From positions 1 through 18,800 of the forward strand of contig JALLPB010000246.1 of assembly GCA_036939975.1 (NCBI GenBank): a DNA stretch of 18,800 bases. Reading direction: 5' to 3'. Below the pieces are notes generated by a model, which did not search any database, was not told where the DNA came from, and was given only the letters and a program-made list of their open reading frames with translations. The stretch's first letter is position 1, and each line of letters opens with the position of its first letter. This stretch comes from Cyclostephanos tholiformis. Lineage: Eukaryota > Bacillariophyta > Thalassiosirophyceae > Thalassiosirales > Thalassiosiraceae. Shown here in pieces: positions 1-9,102 of this stretch. The translations under genes were made by a program, and so were the position numbers.

Positions 1-268
1 CACCATGGTGGCGATTCTTGTGTTTTGTGGGAGTTTTTAGGTTCCCGCCAGAACCAATATAGCGGTTAAGCTGTTAAGTGCGAAAAAACGGCGGGAGTGA
101 ACCGTATATCAAGATTATTTTTTTTTTCGTGAACGGTAAAAGCTGTGTAGTAAATAGGCTGTCCATTCATCCTGCGGCGGTTTCAGAGCGGGCTGCGGCT
201 GCGGGCTGCTGGCTCGTTGCTGGCGCTCATTACATAGCAGAAAGAAGATATATCAGATAACTTCCTCC
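1..268. promoter_or_regulatory. Upstream region of the TrmH-family gene
   Basis: Non-coding lead-in to the methyltransferase gene; no convincing gene is seen here. It contains a TTCCCGCC motif (42-49) and a run of T (118-126). No clear TATA box was found. The short open frame at 78-260 has no recognisable protein features. Any promoter assignment is inferred only from position. Confidence 0.3.
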
Positions 269-1677
269 ATGGTGCATTCTTCTGGCGTTCAGTCATTTTT
301 GGCCGGAGCCGTGTGCTCTGCAACGCTCATTTCGTTCATTTATTTATATCAGAGAGTGAGCGATGCTAGCTCGCGCAGAATCGACATTTCATTGAACTCA
401 AATGATGACGCCGCAGATCGTCCCACGGAAGTTGTACGAATGGATTCGTGTTCATTGGACCAGAGAATGATAAGAAAGGCAGAAGGAGCAATACGCAACA
501 GAACGTCAAGACTCATCGTTGTCATAGAAAGGTGCACGAATGATCATAACTACAGTGCGATCCTACGCACGGTTGAGGCATTGGGTGTTCAGCACGTGTA
601 TGTAATTGCGCCACAGTGCATTCAATCTACCTTGACGAAATATAATGATGGAGATGATATCGAAGATGACGACGTCAAAGTTTTGGAATTGAAGAGGTCA
701 TCGGGACAGCTAGTAAAGCGAGCAACAGAATCCGAAATCAGGGATAGGGCAATGCATCATTTGTATGCAAAAAAAGCGACGGAGTGGTTGACAGTGACAG
801 GTAAGTGAATGCAACATAATTTCCTCTGCATAAATGCGCGCCAATGTGTCATTGATTAGTCTCGCTGTTTAAATAACCATGTCCAGATTTTGAGGACACC
901 AAAGCCTGTATTAGCTCCCTCAGAAAAGATGGTTATCATATTTGGGCCACCGATCTCGGTCAGGTTGCGACTTGCTTGACAGAGCAAGCCTTGAGAGCTA
1001 AGGCAGAGATGACTAATATTGGAGGGAATATCATACCGGAGAAAGTAGCCATAGTTTTCGGCACCGAGGCCGTTGGCTGCACAAATGAGATGTTGAATGC
1101 GGCCGACTTGCGTGTCTACCTGCCATTACGTGGCTTTGCCGACAGCCTCAACCTTTCTGTAGCCACTGCTCTTGTTGTCCATCAAATGTTTATCCTTGAT
1201 CCATCGCTTATTGGAGCAATGAGCGAAGAGGAGAGATATCAGTTGCGCCAAGCATGGTATACAAAACTTGCCTCTCAACGCCTCTTATCGCCAGGAGATA
1301 AAAAGAAACGATTGAAAATGATATCTTTTATCAAGGCCTGCGATGAAATTGACAAAAAGAGATTAGCAGGAGTTCCATTGTTTCAATCCGAGTTGGATAA
1401 ACTGGGAAAAAGAGGAGCTAAGCAAGCCGAGTTGGATGCGATAGACGCCAAGCTTGCAGAAGACTCTCGGCGTGCAGTGGAAAACTTGGTTGCCAACCCA
1501 CCTGAACCAATCACGGATATGAGGAGGGCAGATGAGCACAGAACTTGTTTTGTTGGGAAGAAAACAAAAAGTAGACACCGTGATGTTTGGGCTGACATGC
1601 CTGCTACCGCAAATCTTTCTGTAAAACAGAATACATCCGCCTCCTTTTTCAGGTCACAACAGAAAGCTTCTGGATAA
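269..1677 (+). CDS. SpoU/TrmH-family RNA 2'-O-ribose methyltransferase, two exons
   Basis: Exons 269-800 and 887-1677 join in phase (codon g|at, Asp178) to give 440 residues. The SpoU/SPOUT motifs appear in order: motif 1 around NYSAILRTVEALGV (residues 94-107, with the conserved Asn and Arg), motif 2 VAIVFGTEAVG (about 231-241) and motif 3 YLPLRGFADSLNLSVA (about 255-270). These form the knotted SAM-binding site of enzymes that methylate the ribose 2'-OH of tRNA or rRNA; the closest pattern is TrmH (tRNA Gm18). The sequence crossing the intron (DFEDTKACISSLRKDGYHIW) fits the family and supports the splice. A hydrophobic stretch at residues 8-28 suggests a membrane anchor or targeting signal, which is unusual for the family. 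A basic C-terminal tail of about 100 residues lies beyond the SPOUT core. Start: first ATG giving the hydrophobic leader. It is convergent with the LHC gene, with 92 bp between stops. AATAAA at 1698-1703 may be a polyA signal. The substrate RNA and the compartment are not shown by the sequence. Confidence 0.85.
801..886 (+). other. Spliceosomal intron of the TrmH-family gene
   Basis: The donor GTAAGT at 801 and the acceptor gtccAG at 881-886 bound an 86-bp intron in phase 1. Removing it restores one frame and recovers residues expected between SPOUT motifs 1 and 2. Reading through gives a stop within two codons. Confidence 0.85.
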
Positions 1678-1769
1678 AACAAAATGCAACGATTGCAAAT
1701 AAAGTCCCAATCAAGATCCGTACATTTCATTCTTATATCGAGTGTTATTGATTAGGTCCAATGCTGAGT

Positions 1770-3224
1770 TTATAGTCCAGGATCAATGTAAACTGAATAA
1801 TCGATGTTTCCAAACTGCATGTCCAGCCATTGTTGAATGAATGGTACCTGATACGCCGGCTCGAAGAGCAGCGCATTCGTTGGCAGCCCAACGATGGGCA
1901 CGTGTGTCATCGCCTCCTCGAACGCGTATGCGGCGACCGCAATCATGGCCGCTCTTCCGTTAAGTATTTCCCTCTCTTGCATGTTTCGTTTCATGGTATC
2001 GGGCGCACCTTCCAAAATACAGAGGGGATCCCAAAAGCATTCCCCGGGCAGGAAGGCATCGCCGGATTCATTCTCCTTAATTTCGCTCGAATAAATATCG
2101 AGATATCCCAAGTTGAGCATGGCAAACATCATGATCAGGGGCAGGAACGGTAGCGTTGGTCCGCCGCCGTATATAATGGTCATGGATCCGAAGGAATCGG
2201 GGATAAATATGCGATCTAATATTTCTTGCAATGGCCATATTGACGCGGCGAGCATGGCCAATCGACCGTGTCGTATTTCCGCCTCTCTGTAATCCCTCAA
2301 TATTAGTGCCGGTGGGCGTTCCTCATCACCGTTCGCGAATCCCGCAACAGCGGGCGTGGCCGACCCGTCATCGCCGTTCGGTGGCGGATCATCCTCGTCA
2401 CCACCCTTCCTCTCCGGAAGTAGGTTCAGTATGAAGTTCTGTGTCCACTTGAAGTAATCCCTCGTGGAAAACCCCATAGGATCGAAGCCACAGTCACCCG
2501 GGAGAATTCCACTGCCCACGCCAGCATCTGCGGGGACGACGCCACGCATCAATGCCCTCTCGAGGTCGTCGAAACCCCGCGTGATTCCGGTATTCGCTCT
2601 TCGTCCTTTCCTCACGGTCCGATCGGACGATGACGCGAGCATGTGCCAATCGGAGAAATTTTCCGTTTCCGTCCGTCCATCATCGTCGGATATTGTTATC
2701 GTTTCGCCGTCATCCTCGAGGCCGAGTATTTCCAACAGCGTCTCCCTGTCGAATCCCTGCAGTAAGTCCCCGTCATCGCCGTCGATATCCACGTATTCGT
2801 CACCGGGATAATCGATCGAATCGAAGAAATCGTCCATCTCGTCGATGTCGAGCGATTCCCAATCGATAGTCTCGTCATCGAACTCGCCGATGATGTAATC
2901 TTGCTGCGATTGCTGTCGTCGGGGAGATATTCGTCGCTGGAACATCCTACCAATGGCATCATCGTCGTCGTCGTAATCGTCGTCGTCGTGATTTCCATCG
3001 CCCACGCCGTCGTTGGAGTCGGATTCTACGCCAGATGCCATGGATATTCGAATGGTGCCACGGGGACAATCATCATCCGACAAGAACCCTCCTCTACGAT
3101 AAGTGCGAGCTATGCCTGTACTGCCTGTGCTAGTCTTTGGTTGTATTGGGAATGTCAACCCACCCGCCATTAACGCCGCATTATTGGATAAGCACGATGC
3201 CACGAAGAACGCGTTGCGATTCAT
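1770..3224 (-). CDS. LHC superfamily (chlorophyll a/b-binding domain) protein with long acidic N-terminal extension
   Basis: A single-exon frame of 484 residues. The C-terminal half is a three-helix LHC domain. Helix 1 carries the generic LHC motif EIRHGRLAM (316-324), in which Glu and Arg form the inter-helix ion pair. A second hydrophobic helix lies at about 357-379, and helix 3 carries EILNGRAAMIAVAAYAFEEA (419-438). A PGDCGFDPMGFST segment (242-254) precedes helix 1, as in many antenna proteins. These proteins bind chlorophyll and carotenoid in the thylakoid membrane. Residues 1-30 are weakly hydrophobic and could be the start of a bipartite plastid presequence, but no clean ASAFAP-type cleavage motif is seen. 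Unusually, about 175 residues (65-240) are very rich in Asp/Glu, with a Glu/Asp-Pro-rich linker at 274-305 as well; ordinary fucoxanthin-chlorophyll proteins are about 200 residues. It could be a RedCAP-like or other divergent LHC-like protein. LHC membership is certain; the subfamily is not. Confidence 0.85.
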   Translation of the reverse strand: MNRNAFFVASCLSNNAALMAGGLTFPIQPKTSTGSTGIARTYRRGGFLSDDDCPRGTIRISMASGVESDSNDGVGDGNHDDDDYDDDDDAIGRMFQRRISPRRQQSQQDYIIGEFDDETIDWESLDIDEMDDFFDSIDYPGDEYVDIDGDDGDLLQGFDRETLLEILGLEDDGETITISDDDGRTETENFSDWHMLASSSDRTVRKGRRANTGITRGFDDLERALMRGVVPADAGVGSGILPGDCGFDPMGFSTRDYFKWTQNFILNLLPERKGGDEDDPPPNGDDGSATPAVAGFANGDEERPPALILRDYREAEIRHGRLAMLAASIWPLQEILDRIFIPDSFGSMTIIYGGGPTLPFLPLIMMFAMLNLGYLDIYSSEIKENESGDAFLPGECFWDPLCILEGAPDTMKRNMQEREILNGRAAMIAVAAYAFEEAMTHVPIVGLPTNALLFEPAYQVPFIQQWLDMQFGNIDYSVYIDPGL

Positions 3225-3491
3225 GGCTTCCTTTTACTAAACATGTCTCACGCTACCTTATTGATGATGGTAATAAGTGGCTTATTTTGACCCGCTTGCT
3301 TTAGTTAGGATTGCAATCTTGGTTGCTTCTTTGGCTCGAGTATCTTCTAGAGCGAGAGAATGAATAATAGAGAGATAATGATTGCGAGGCAGTGTTTCAT
3401 GGCGAAGAGACGGACACATCGACGAAAAGGGTTGTATTTTTTACATTTTTTATCGTGAAGAGAGAGAGAAAGGTTGATAAAATAAAATATA
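3225..3491. promoter_or_regulatory. Upstream region of the LHC-domain gene
   Basis: 267 bp between the LHC start codon and the left end of the inverted-repeat element. AT-rich, with a short GA repeat (about 3461-3472) and no recognisable gene. It presumably holds the minus-strand promoter and 5' leader; this is inferred from position only. Confidence 0.35.
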
Positions 3492-3560
3492 ATGGGTGGC
3501 TCCCAAAACCCGGCTAAATGGTTTAGGAGGCATTTAGGCGCGGCTAAATGCTGGTTAGAT

Positions 3561-3657
3561 CCTGGCTAAATACAAAATAAACTAAAACTGGCTAGAATCT
3601 AGACGGCATGTCCGGACATGCTTTCTAGATTTTAGGCGAGCCTAAAATTTAGCCAGG
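3561..3657. repeat. Subterminal foldback (nested palindrome) in the element
   Basis: GCATGTCCGGACATGC (3606-3621) is a perfect 16-bp palindrome. It is flanked symmetrically by AATCTAGA (3596-3603) and TCTAGATT (3624-3631), so about 44 bp (3592-3635) share one centre with only a few mismatches. Further out, CCTGGCTAAAT (3561-3571) matches the complement of 3647-3657. The strand could extrude as a long hairpin. Confidence 0.75.
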
Positions 3658-3688
3658 CCCCATTTCCGTTACGGCGCCGCCTACCCCT

Positions 3689-3889
3689 TCCGAAGGTAGG
3701 GCCTCTATCCCCTTCCCCACCACACTGCCGCCGCACCGGGCTGCCTTTCAATATTCCTGCAGCGCTCCCCCTCGTCTCTCGTCTCGTGCCTGCCGACGGT
3801 CGCTCTCCGCTGCCCTTGAGAGGGACAGGCGTCTGAGGGCGGCGCTCCGGTGCCGCCTCCCTCCTCCGAAGGTAGGGCCTCTATCCCCT
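3689..3889. repeat. Direct repeat pair inside the element (25 bp, 176-bp spacing)
   Basis: The 25-base sequence beginning TCCGAAGGTAGGGCCTC occurs at 3689-3713 and again, identically, at 3865-3889. The bases just before each copy (GGCGCCGCCTAC and GGTGCCGCCTCC) are also related, so a longer degenerate unit was probably duplicated. Confidence 0.75.
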
Positions 3890-4098
3890 CCCACGGCTGT
3901 CAGCCGTCCGTTCTGGTGCAAGGCTCCGCCTTGCCACATTAAGGGCAACGCTGGGTACGCTCGGTTTTGTTTCTCTCGCGCTGGGGGGGATGTTTGGGTT
4001 GCTGAAAGGCGACTCATCGAAAATGAGAGGCGGGGGCTTGGGGCTTGGCCTTTGATGGCGGGGGCTGGGCCTTTGATGGTCGCCATTTTAGTATGCTA

Positions 4099-4301
4099 GG
4101 GACACAACAACCAACCGAATTTCGGAGTTATCGAGGGGGGGTATTGGGGAGGGCGTGCAACCGCGGCGGGACGTAGGTAGGCGGCATGACGACGTCGGTT
4201 CGGCCGTCAAAATATTCAACAAAAAAATAATGAGAGAGGGAGATGGGGCCATAACCGTAGGTGGCCGCCGTTTAATTGGGGGACACAACAACCAACCGAA
4301 T
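4099..4301. repeat. Direct repeat pair inside the element (22 bp, 181-bp spacing)
   Basis: GGGACACAACAACCAACCGA plus two more bases occurs at 4099-4120 and 4280-4301. A weaker third copy, AACAACCAACC, is at 4601-4611. The spacing resembles that of the other repeat pair in the element, suggesting decayed ~180-bp tandem units. Confidence 0.7.
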
Positions 4302-5088
4302 ATCAGCGTCTCGATGGGGAGGACATAGAGGAAAGCGCAAGAGACGTTTGGTGCGGCAAACTGAGGGGCAAAAATAAACAGAATTAAAAATACGTCATGG
4401 CTTAGATGGCCGCAAAACCATCAGAACATAGCTACGACCACAGAAGGAACGTATGTAACAGTAGAAAGGTAGACATGCGTAAGATATGCGCAGCCATTTA
4501 CCTTCATCCAGTGGCACTTATCTTTGTAAACATAATAGTTGATCAAATATGGCTAAAGGCAAAAATATTCAGGCTTCTGATGACAATGAAAAAAAAATGC
4601 AACAACCAACCAAAAACTAGCGGCCTCGACAGGGGGAGATAGTATGACATGAGAACGGCGGGGGTAACAGGGGGGCGCGACTCGATCGTTTTGGGGGCGG
4701 CCAAGTTGGAATATGTCTAAAAAAAACAATAAAATTCAGTTTATTAAATTAATTCATTTTTCAGCCGGTTGATGGAATCAAACAAAACCGTTCGACTGAG
4801 CCATCGACCACCCCATCGCGGAGATGGCGCTGCAAGGGTTTTGCATAAATCGAGATAGCCGTGCTGCTAGGCCCAGCAAACAGCTCCACCATGGTTTATG
4901 GTAGCATGATGGAATATTGTGGCGGGAGGAGCTGTCCGTAAGATTAAGCCAGTACATACCTGCTCCGCCGTATGTAAAAGGCCTAATTTTTAACCGAGTA
5001 ATGGATGAGGGGTAGGCTAGATCGCGGCTAAAAAAATCCTAAATTTTGGGGGTCTAAATTCTAATCGGATTTCGGGAGCCACCCATTA

Positions 5089-5354
5089 AATAGGTATTAT
5101 TATTTCTTACAAACCCAAGTTTAGACCCCGCCTTTGACCCACACACCATGAAATGAGGAACGGAATGACGTGGGTGGGGATGATGACCCTATTCACCTCG
5201 GCCGCACTCGACAGGATATTTGTCGTTGTCGTCGACTTCGTTGTCGTCCTTCTGGGAGATGGGGGAGGCGGGGGGGATCGGTCGACCATGACGACGACAA
5301 CAACGACGACGACGACGGCCACCGTCGCCGACGGGGAGGCACGATGGACTCATT
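5089..5354 (+). promoter_or_regulatory. Upstream region of the helical-repeat gene
   Basis: 266 bp between the right end of the TIR element and the chosen start codon. It carries GT/GA-rich triplet runs such as (ACG)n near 5289-5316. An open frame in another phase starts at an ATG at 5153 and encodes a hydrophobic, low-complexity segment. It may be an alternative N-terminus if a further frame break exists, but nothing requires it. Confidence 0.3.
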
Positions 5355-8300
5355 ATGATCAAAGCCGTGCAATTGGGAAGTATCCACGCCACATCGGCGT
5401 TCGTCGTGACGCCGCCATGTGCCGCGTGGGGGGATATCGTCCAATGGGGAGCGGGGAGCGGGAGGGGCATAGGGTTGGCGGGGCGCGTTGTCCTAGTCAC
5501 ATCCGCGACGCTGTTCGATGATGTTACGGATCCTCGTCGATGCGGGCGGCGGCAATGGATGCACCACTACCAAGACAAGGACAACAGCAAAAACGAAAAC
5601 AAAAAAGACGACCCTTGTCTACCCTCGAATGAGATGGAGGACGACGACGACGACGACGATGACAACAAACGACCTGCCACCGTACGCCTCTCGGAAGCGG
5701 ACGCGATTGGGATCCTCCGCGCTTCGTCGGTGTCGTCGTACGGGAGGGGGGGGATGATGATGATGGACGGGGGGGTAGAGGGGGGGGGGGGATGGAACGA
5801 GGGGAACGGGATATCGTCGTCGTCGTCGTCGTCGTCGGGACGCCGCATACTACGTATTGCGCCTCCTCGATCGGGCGTCATCGTATTCCTCCATCCACGA
5901 CGGTGATGACGACGACAAAGACTACGATGACGTCGAACGCATCGTCGACGGCATCGGTCCGAACGTTGCCTCGGCCGCACTGCGAAGGCTATGCTCCCCC
6001 CCCCTCCTTGCGGATCATCGGCGGGGATGGGAGGGTCCTTTCGATGACGAATACCACGAAGACGATATTTCGATGAAGGGATGGGACTTGTACGAAAGAT
6101 TGATGCGGGTGCTACTGCAGAAAATCCGCGATGCGGTGATGGAGGATAGACGATTCGATATCGTCAACCCCACATCATCAACATCGTTTACCGCCGGTAC
6201 CATCATCGACGATCGGAAGTCGAAGACGTCGCTGAACTGGCACGCCCTCGCCGATGCGTCGTATTCGCTATCGAAGCTAGTGAACGCGCAGGGGGGGGGG
6301 GGGATCATCGACGTGGCGGCCGGGACGGCGACGGCGACGACGACGACGGGAGCATAATTATCGCGGGTCACCTCCCGACGAGCTCATCGCTGATTAAACG
6401 GGATATGATCGTGGATATGTTCGTGGGCATAATCGAATGCATGTCGCGCGACGACGAGTCGACGTCGTCCTTCGTTCGTTGCGTCGGACCGAGACGTTTG
6501 GTACGTGACGTCCTTCGGCCCGTGGCGGTTATACAGGTGGCAAGGGGGGGGATTATAGACATGCGCGACGGAGGGAAGGAAAACGAATGGAATCTCGATC
6601 GCGCGGTCTCGTCACGACGATACGATTATTACGATCGGCTCATCGCGATAACATCGTCGTACCTCGCCCTGCCGCACTCGTTGGAGAGGCTGACGGCGTT
6701 GGAAATTTCCATCACGTTGTGGTCCATGACGAAGATCTACAATCCACCGCGAGCGTCGGGCGTTATCCCCGCGCCAACTCTCGACGATCGGCCGCCGCTG
6801 ACGATACAATCGCCGCAGGGGGTATTGCTCCGAGCATACATGAAACGATTGCGCAAATACTCCGTCAGGTCTATCGCCACGGGGAAGGACTTGGCCCGGG
6901 CGTTGTGGTCCGTTGCTCGACTGGTCGTATACTTTGAAGGACGAGATGAGACGTCGTCGCGAGCGATAGATTGCTCGCCGTCATTCGAACAACTAATTCC
7001 ATTCACTACTCGTTTGCCCGGCGAGGATGAATGCGAGTTTAGTTATTCATTTGGATCGTTGATGGGGAAATCGGTCGAAGTGGGGACGATGTCGATTATC
7101 CGACCACCATTGATTCCCACACCTAGGGCAAGGCAAACGAAACATATCAGGAAATCCGATGATTCGCCAGACGATGCTCTTAAGGTAGTGTTGCACGATG
7201 AAGCCGTGATAATGTTTCACACTCTTGTTAATGAAATCGTACGTCCTCCCGCCTATCCCATAAGCAATTCCGGGGGCGTTCCTGGGGAGGACGACGGAAT
7301 CTATAGAACGAAGTTGGAATCGCTCTCTCTTTGGCATGTATCAGAAATGTTGCAAGCGGCAACTACTCTTCAAATTTCTCACGATGAAATCATCCCGGCA
7401 ATCATCAAAGTACTTCAACACCTGACGTCTTCTTCGTGGAGGAATCCCATACGAAGATGTCGCAATTGTAAAGATATATCTCGAATATTGCTCTCGCTCC
7501 AACGTTTACGAGTTGGGACTGGTATTTTCGACGATGCGATCGATGGCGATGTCGATCGCGGTGGTGATACAATTGATATTGCTTGTGGCACTGTCGATGG
7601 GTCTGATATTGATAACAATTCTAGTTTCGCTGACATATGCGTGGCCAAACTGGAATGCCGATGCGTTCAAAATTTAGGAGAAAAATTCTTGGATTTGGTC
7701 ATTCATCATAAAAAGCAATCTAAGTGGGCGTGTGATCCAAGAACATTGGCGACCATTTTACGATCAGGTGTGATGATGTTCCCAGGACCTTCTATTGCGA
7801 CAAAATCAATGCTGGATGCGGCAACAGCTCTGATTCTAGAGGACAATACCAGAAGAAAGGAGAGTGAGGGCTGGAGTTATCCTTCAATTCTTTCAGGGTT
7901 TAACGAGTTTGAAACTAGCAACTGCCTATTTGCTTTTGCCATGGCAAAGCGTTTCGATCAAGGCCTGTTTAATTCACTCACTGATCACATGATGGAGGAT
8001 GATATTTTATCTAGCTGTACTCCTAGCTCGGCTAGTCGAGCGATGTGGTCTTGCTCCATGCTTTTGTCACTACACGAAGCCGGTAGTAGTAGGAACAACT
8101 ACAAATTAGTTGATTTATTCCATCAGCTTTCTCCTCTTTTGCTATCCTCTTCGCTGTCTTCAACTGATATCTCAAATGCGATGTGGGCCATGGCAAAGTC
8201 AGAGTACGTCATTGATAAAGGCATCTTTGATCATTTGGCCAAGTGTATGGCTTCAGATGAAACGTTGCAGCAATCAAACACAAAATTGGTCGCTCAGGCG

Positions 8301-8906
8301 CTTTGGTCATGTGGAAAGATGGTTGAATATGAAGATCCAAAATCGATGGCGAAGATTGACGAAACATCAGATGAGATTGATGAAATTTACGACGACCTGC
8401 CCCGCATACCATATGTGAAATGTGCCCACAGATATATCGAGTTTCTCAGTGAAAACCGCGACCAAGTATCACCAAAGCAAATCTCACAATCCATCTGGGC
8501 TGTTGGACGGCTGCGGCTTTCCGATCGCGTTCTGATCGAGGCAATGGGTGATATTGCTTCGTGTTTGCATGCTTCATTGAATGCTCGCGAAATCGCAAGC
8601 ACAATATGGGGTTTGAGCAAAGTTAACTATGACAATCCCGAGGTGATTTTAAAAGTTGTTGGGCGAATAATGACACCACACATAGCCAAAGAATGTACCG
8701 CCCAGGAGGCGTCTATGTTATTGTTCGCTCTTGGAAAGCTTCAAATTCGTGAGGAAGATGCATTGGTGTTGTTTTCTTCATTAAGTATGATTTTAACGCG
8801 TAAGCTTAACGATGCGACATCCCAGTCAATCGTCTTTCTCCTGGTAGCTCTTGCTGTCTCTTCCACTTCTTCCAACTCGAATAAACCCTCGACGGCACGC
8901 CCTTAA
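5355..8906 (+). CDS. Helical-repeat (HPR/OPR-like) RNA-binding-type protein; reading frame broken twice near poly-G runs
   Basis: Three overlapping open segments form one gene: 5355 to about 5791, then a second frame from about 5792 to 6290, then a third from about 6303 to the stop at 8904-8906. The changes fall at or beside a 12-G run (5780-5791) and a 13-G run (6291-6303), so a homopolymer length error, or decay, is likely. The long last segment holds many degenerate ~37-residue helical repeats with a core like AxxxWSxAKL: DLARALWSVARL, DISRILLSLQRL, SSASRAMWSCSML, DISNAMWAMAKS, LVAQALWSCGKM, QISQSIWAVGRL, EIASTIWGLSKV and EASMLLFALGKL. The middle segment adds ALADASYSLSKL. This pattern is typical of heptatricopeptide/octatricopeptide and RAP-type proteins that bind organellar RNAs. 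No C-terminal RAP domain is visible. The start at 5355 is the first ATG after an in-frame stop (5289); a TSAFVV segment near the N-terminus could be part of a plastid presequence, but this is weak. The RNA target is unknown. Confidence 0.72.
5780..5791 (+). repeat. 12-G homopolymer at the first frame break
   Basis: A run of 12 G inside the helical-repeat gene. Upstream of it the frame reads through an Asp-rich stretch and RLSEADAIGILRASSVSS; downstream the meaningful frame (DAAYYVLRLLDRASSYSS) is one base displaced. A (TCG)n run follows at about 5813-5836, but triplet slippage there would not change frame. Confidence 0.8.
6291..6303 (+). repeat. 13-G homopolymer at the second frame break
   Basis: A run of 13 G after SLSKLVNAQ. 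The upstream frame ends at a TAA at 6355. The long downstream frame is already open from the tract and reads IIIAGHLPTSSSLIKRDM into the 833-codon segment. A length of 11 or 14 G would join them. Confidence 0.8.
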
Positions 8907-9102
8907 AATCGTCATCCGTAGGATGAGTAACCTGAAAGTCTCTCTCAATTGATTGCTGTGTGACACAACTTCGTGTACATCTTTTCGAAGAGCTTTGATG
9001 TTTCACGTTCATGGTTGTTAATGATTACTTCATGTTAAGCACTCAAATTACCTGCTTCCGCCCAGCAATGTCGATTGAGTCGGGGATGACGTTTTTCATT
9101 TA
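8907..9102. other. Convergent intergenic spacer
   Basis: 196 bp between the stop codons of the helical-repeat gene and PPOX. It must hold both 3' ends. No gene or clear hairpin was seen. Confidence 0.5.

Larger units (their letters stand above)
3492..5086. mobile_element. Candidate non-autonomous DNA transposon (TIR element with TA target duplication)
   Basis: The ends are perfect 13-bp inverted repeats, ATGGGTGGCTCCC at 3492-3504 and its complement at 5074-5086, with weaker similarity continuing inward for several more bases. TA lies immediately outside each end (3490-3491 and 5087-5088), consistent with a TA target-site duplication as in Tc1/mariner-type and many MITE-like elements. GGCTAAAT recurs near the left end (3512, 3542, 3564, and inverted at 3647), a pattern typical of subterminal transposase-binding repeats. 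The interior has degenerate ~176-181 bp spaced repeats and only short, feature-free open frames, so no transposase is encoded and mobility would depend on an enzyme elsewhere. The superfamily is not assigned: a 2-bp TA duplication can occur by chance. Confidence 0.6.

Noticed and set aside
3748..4291. Minus-strand open frames of 112 and 67 codons in the TIR element
   Set aside because: Considered as transposase remnants, but no DDE/DDD-type catalytic pattern, helix-turn-helix or other recognisable feature was seen; compositionally like repeat DNA.
4406..4642. 78-codon plus-strand open frame in the TIR element
   Set aside because: Short, with no recognisable domain, and overlapping the degenerate repeat units; no evidence of coding.
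5153..5521. Alternative N-terminus of the helical-repeat gene starting at 5153
   Set aside because: Hydrophobic at first, which looks like a signal, but it is in a different frame, becomes poly-Thr, and would need a further frame break not located at a long homopolymer.
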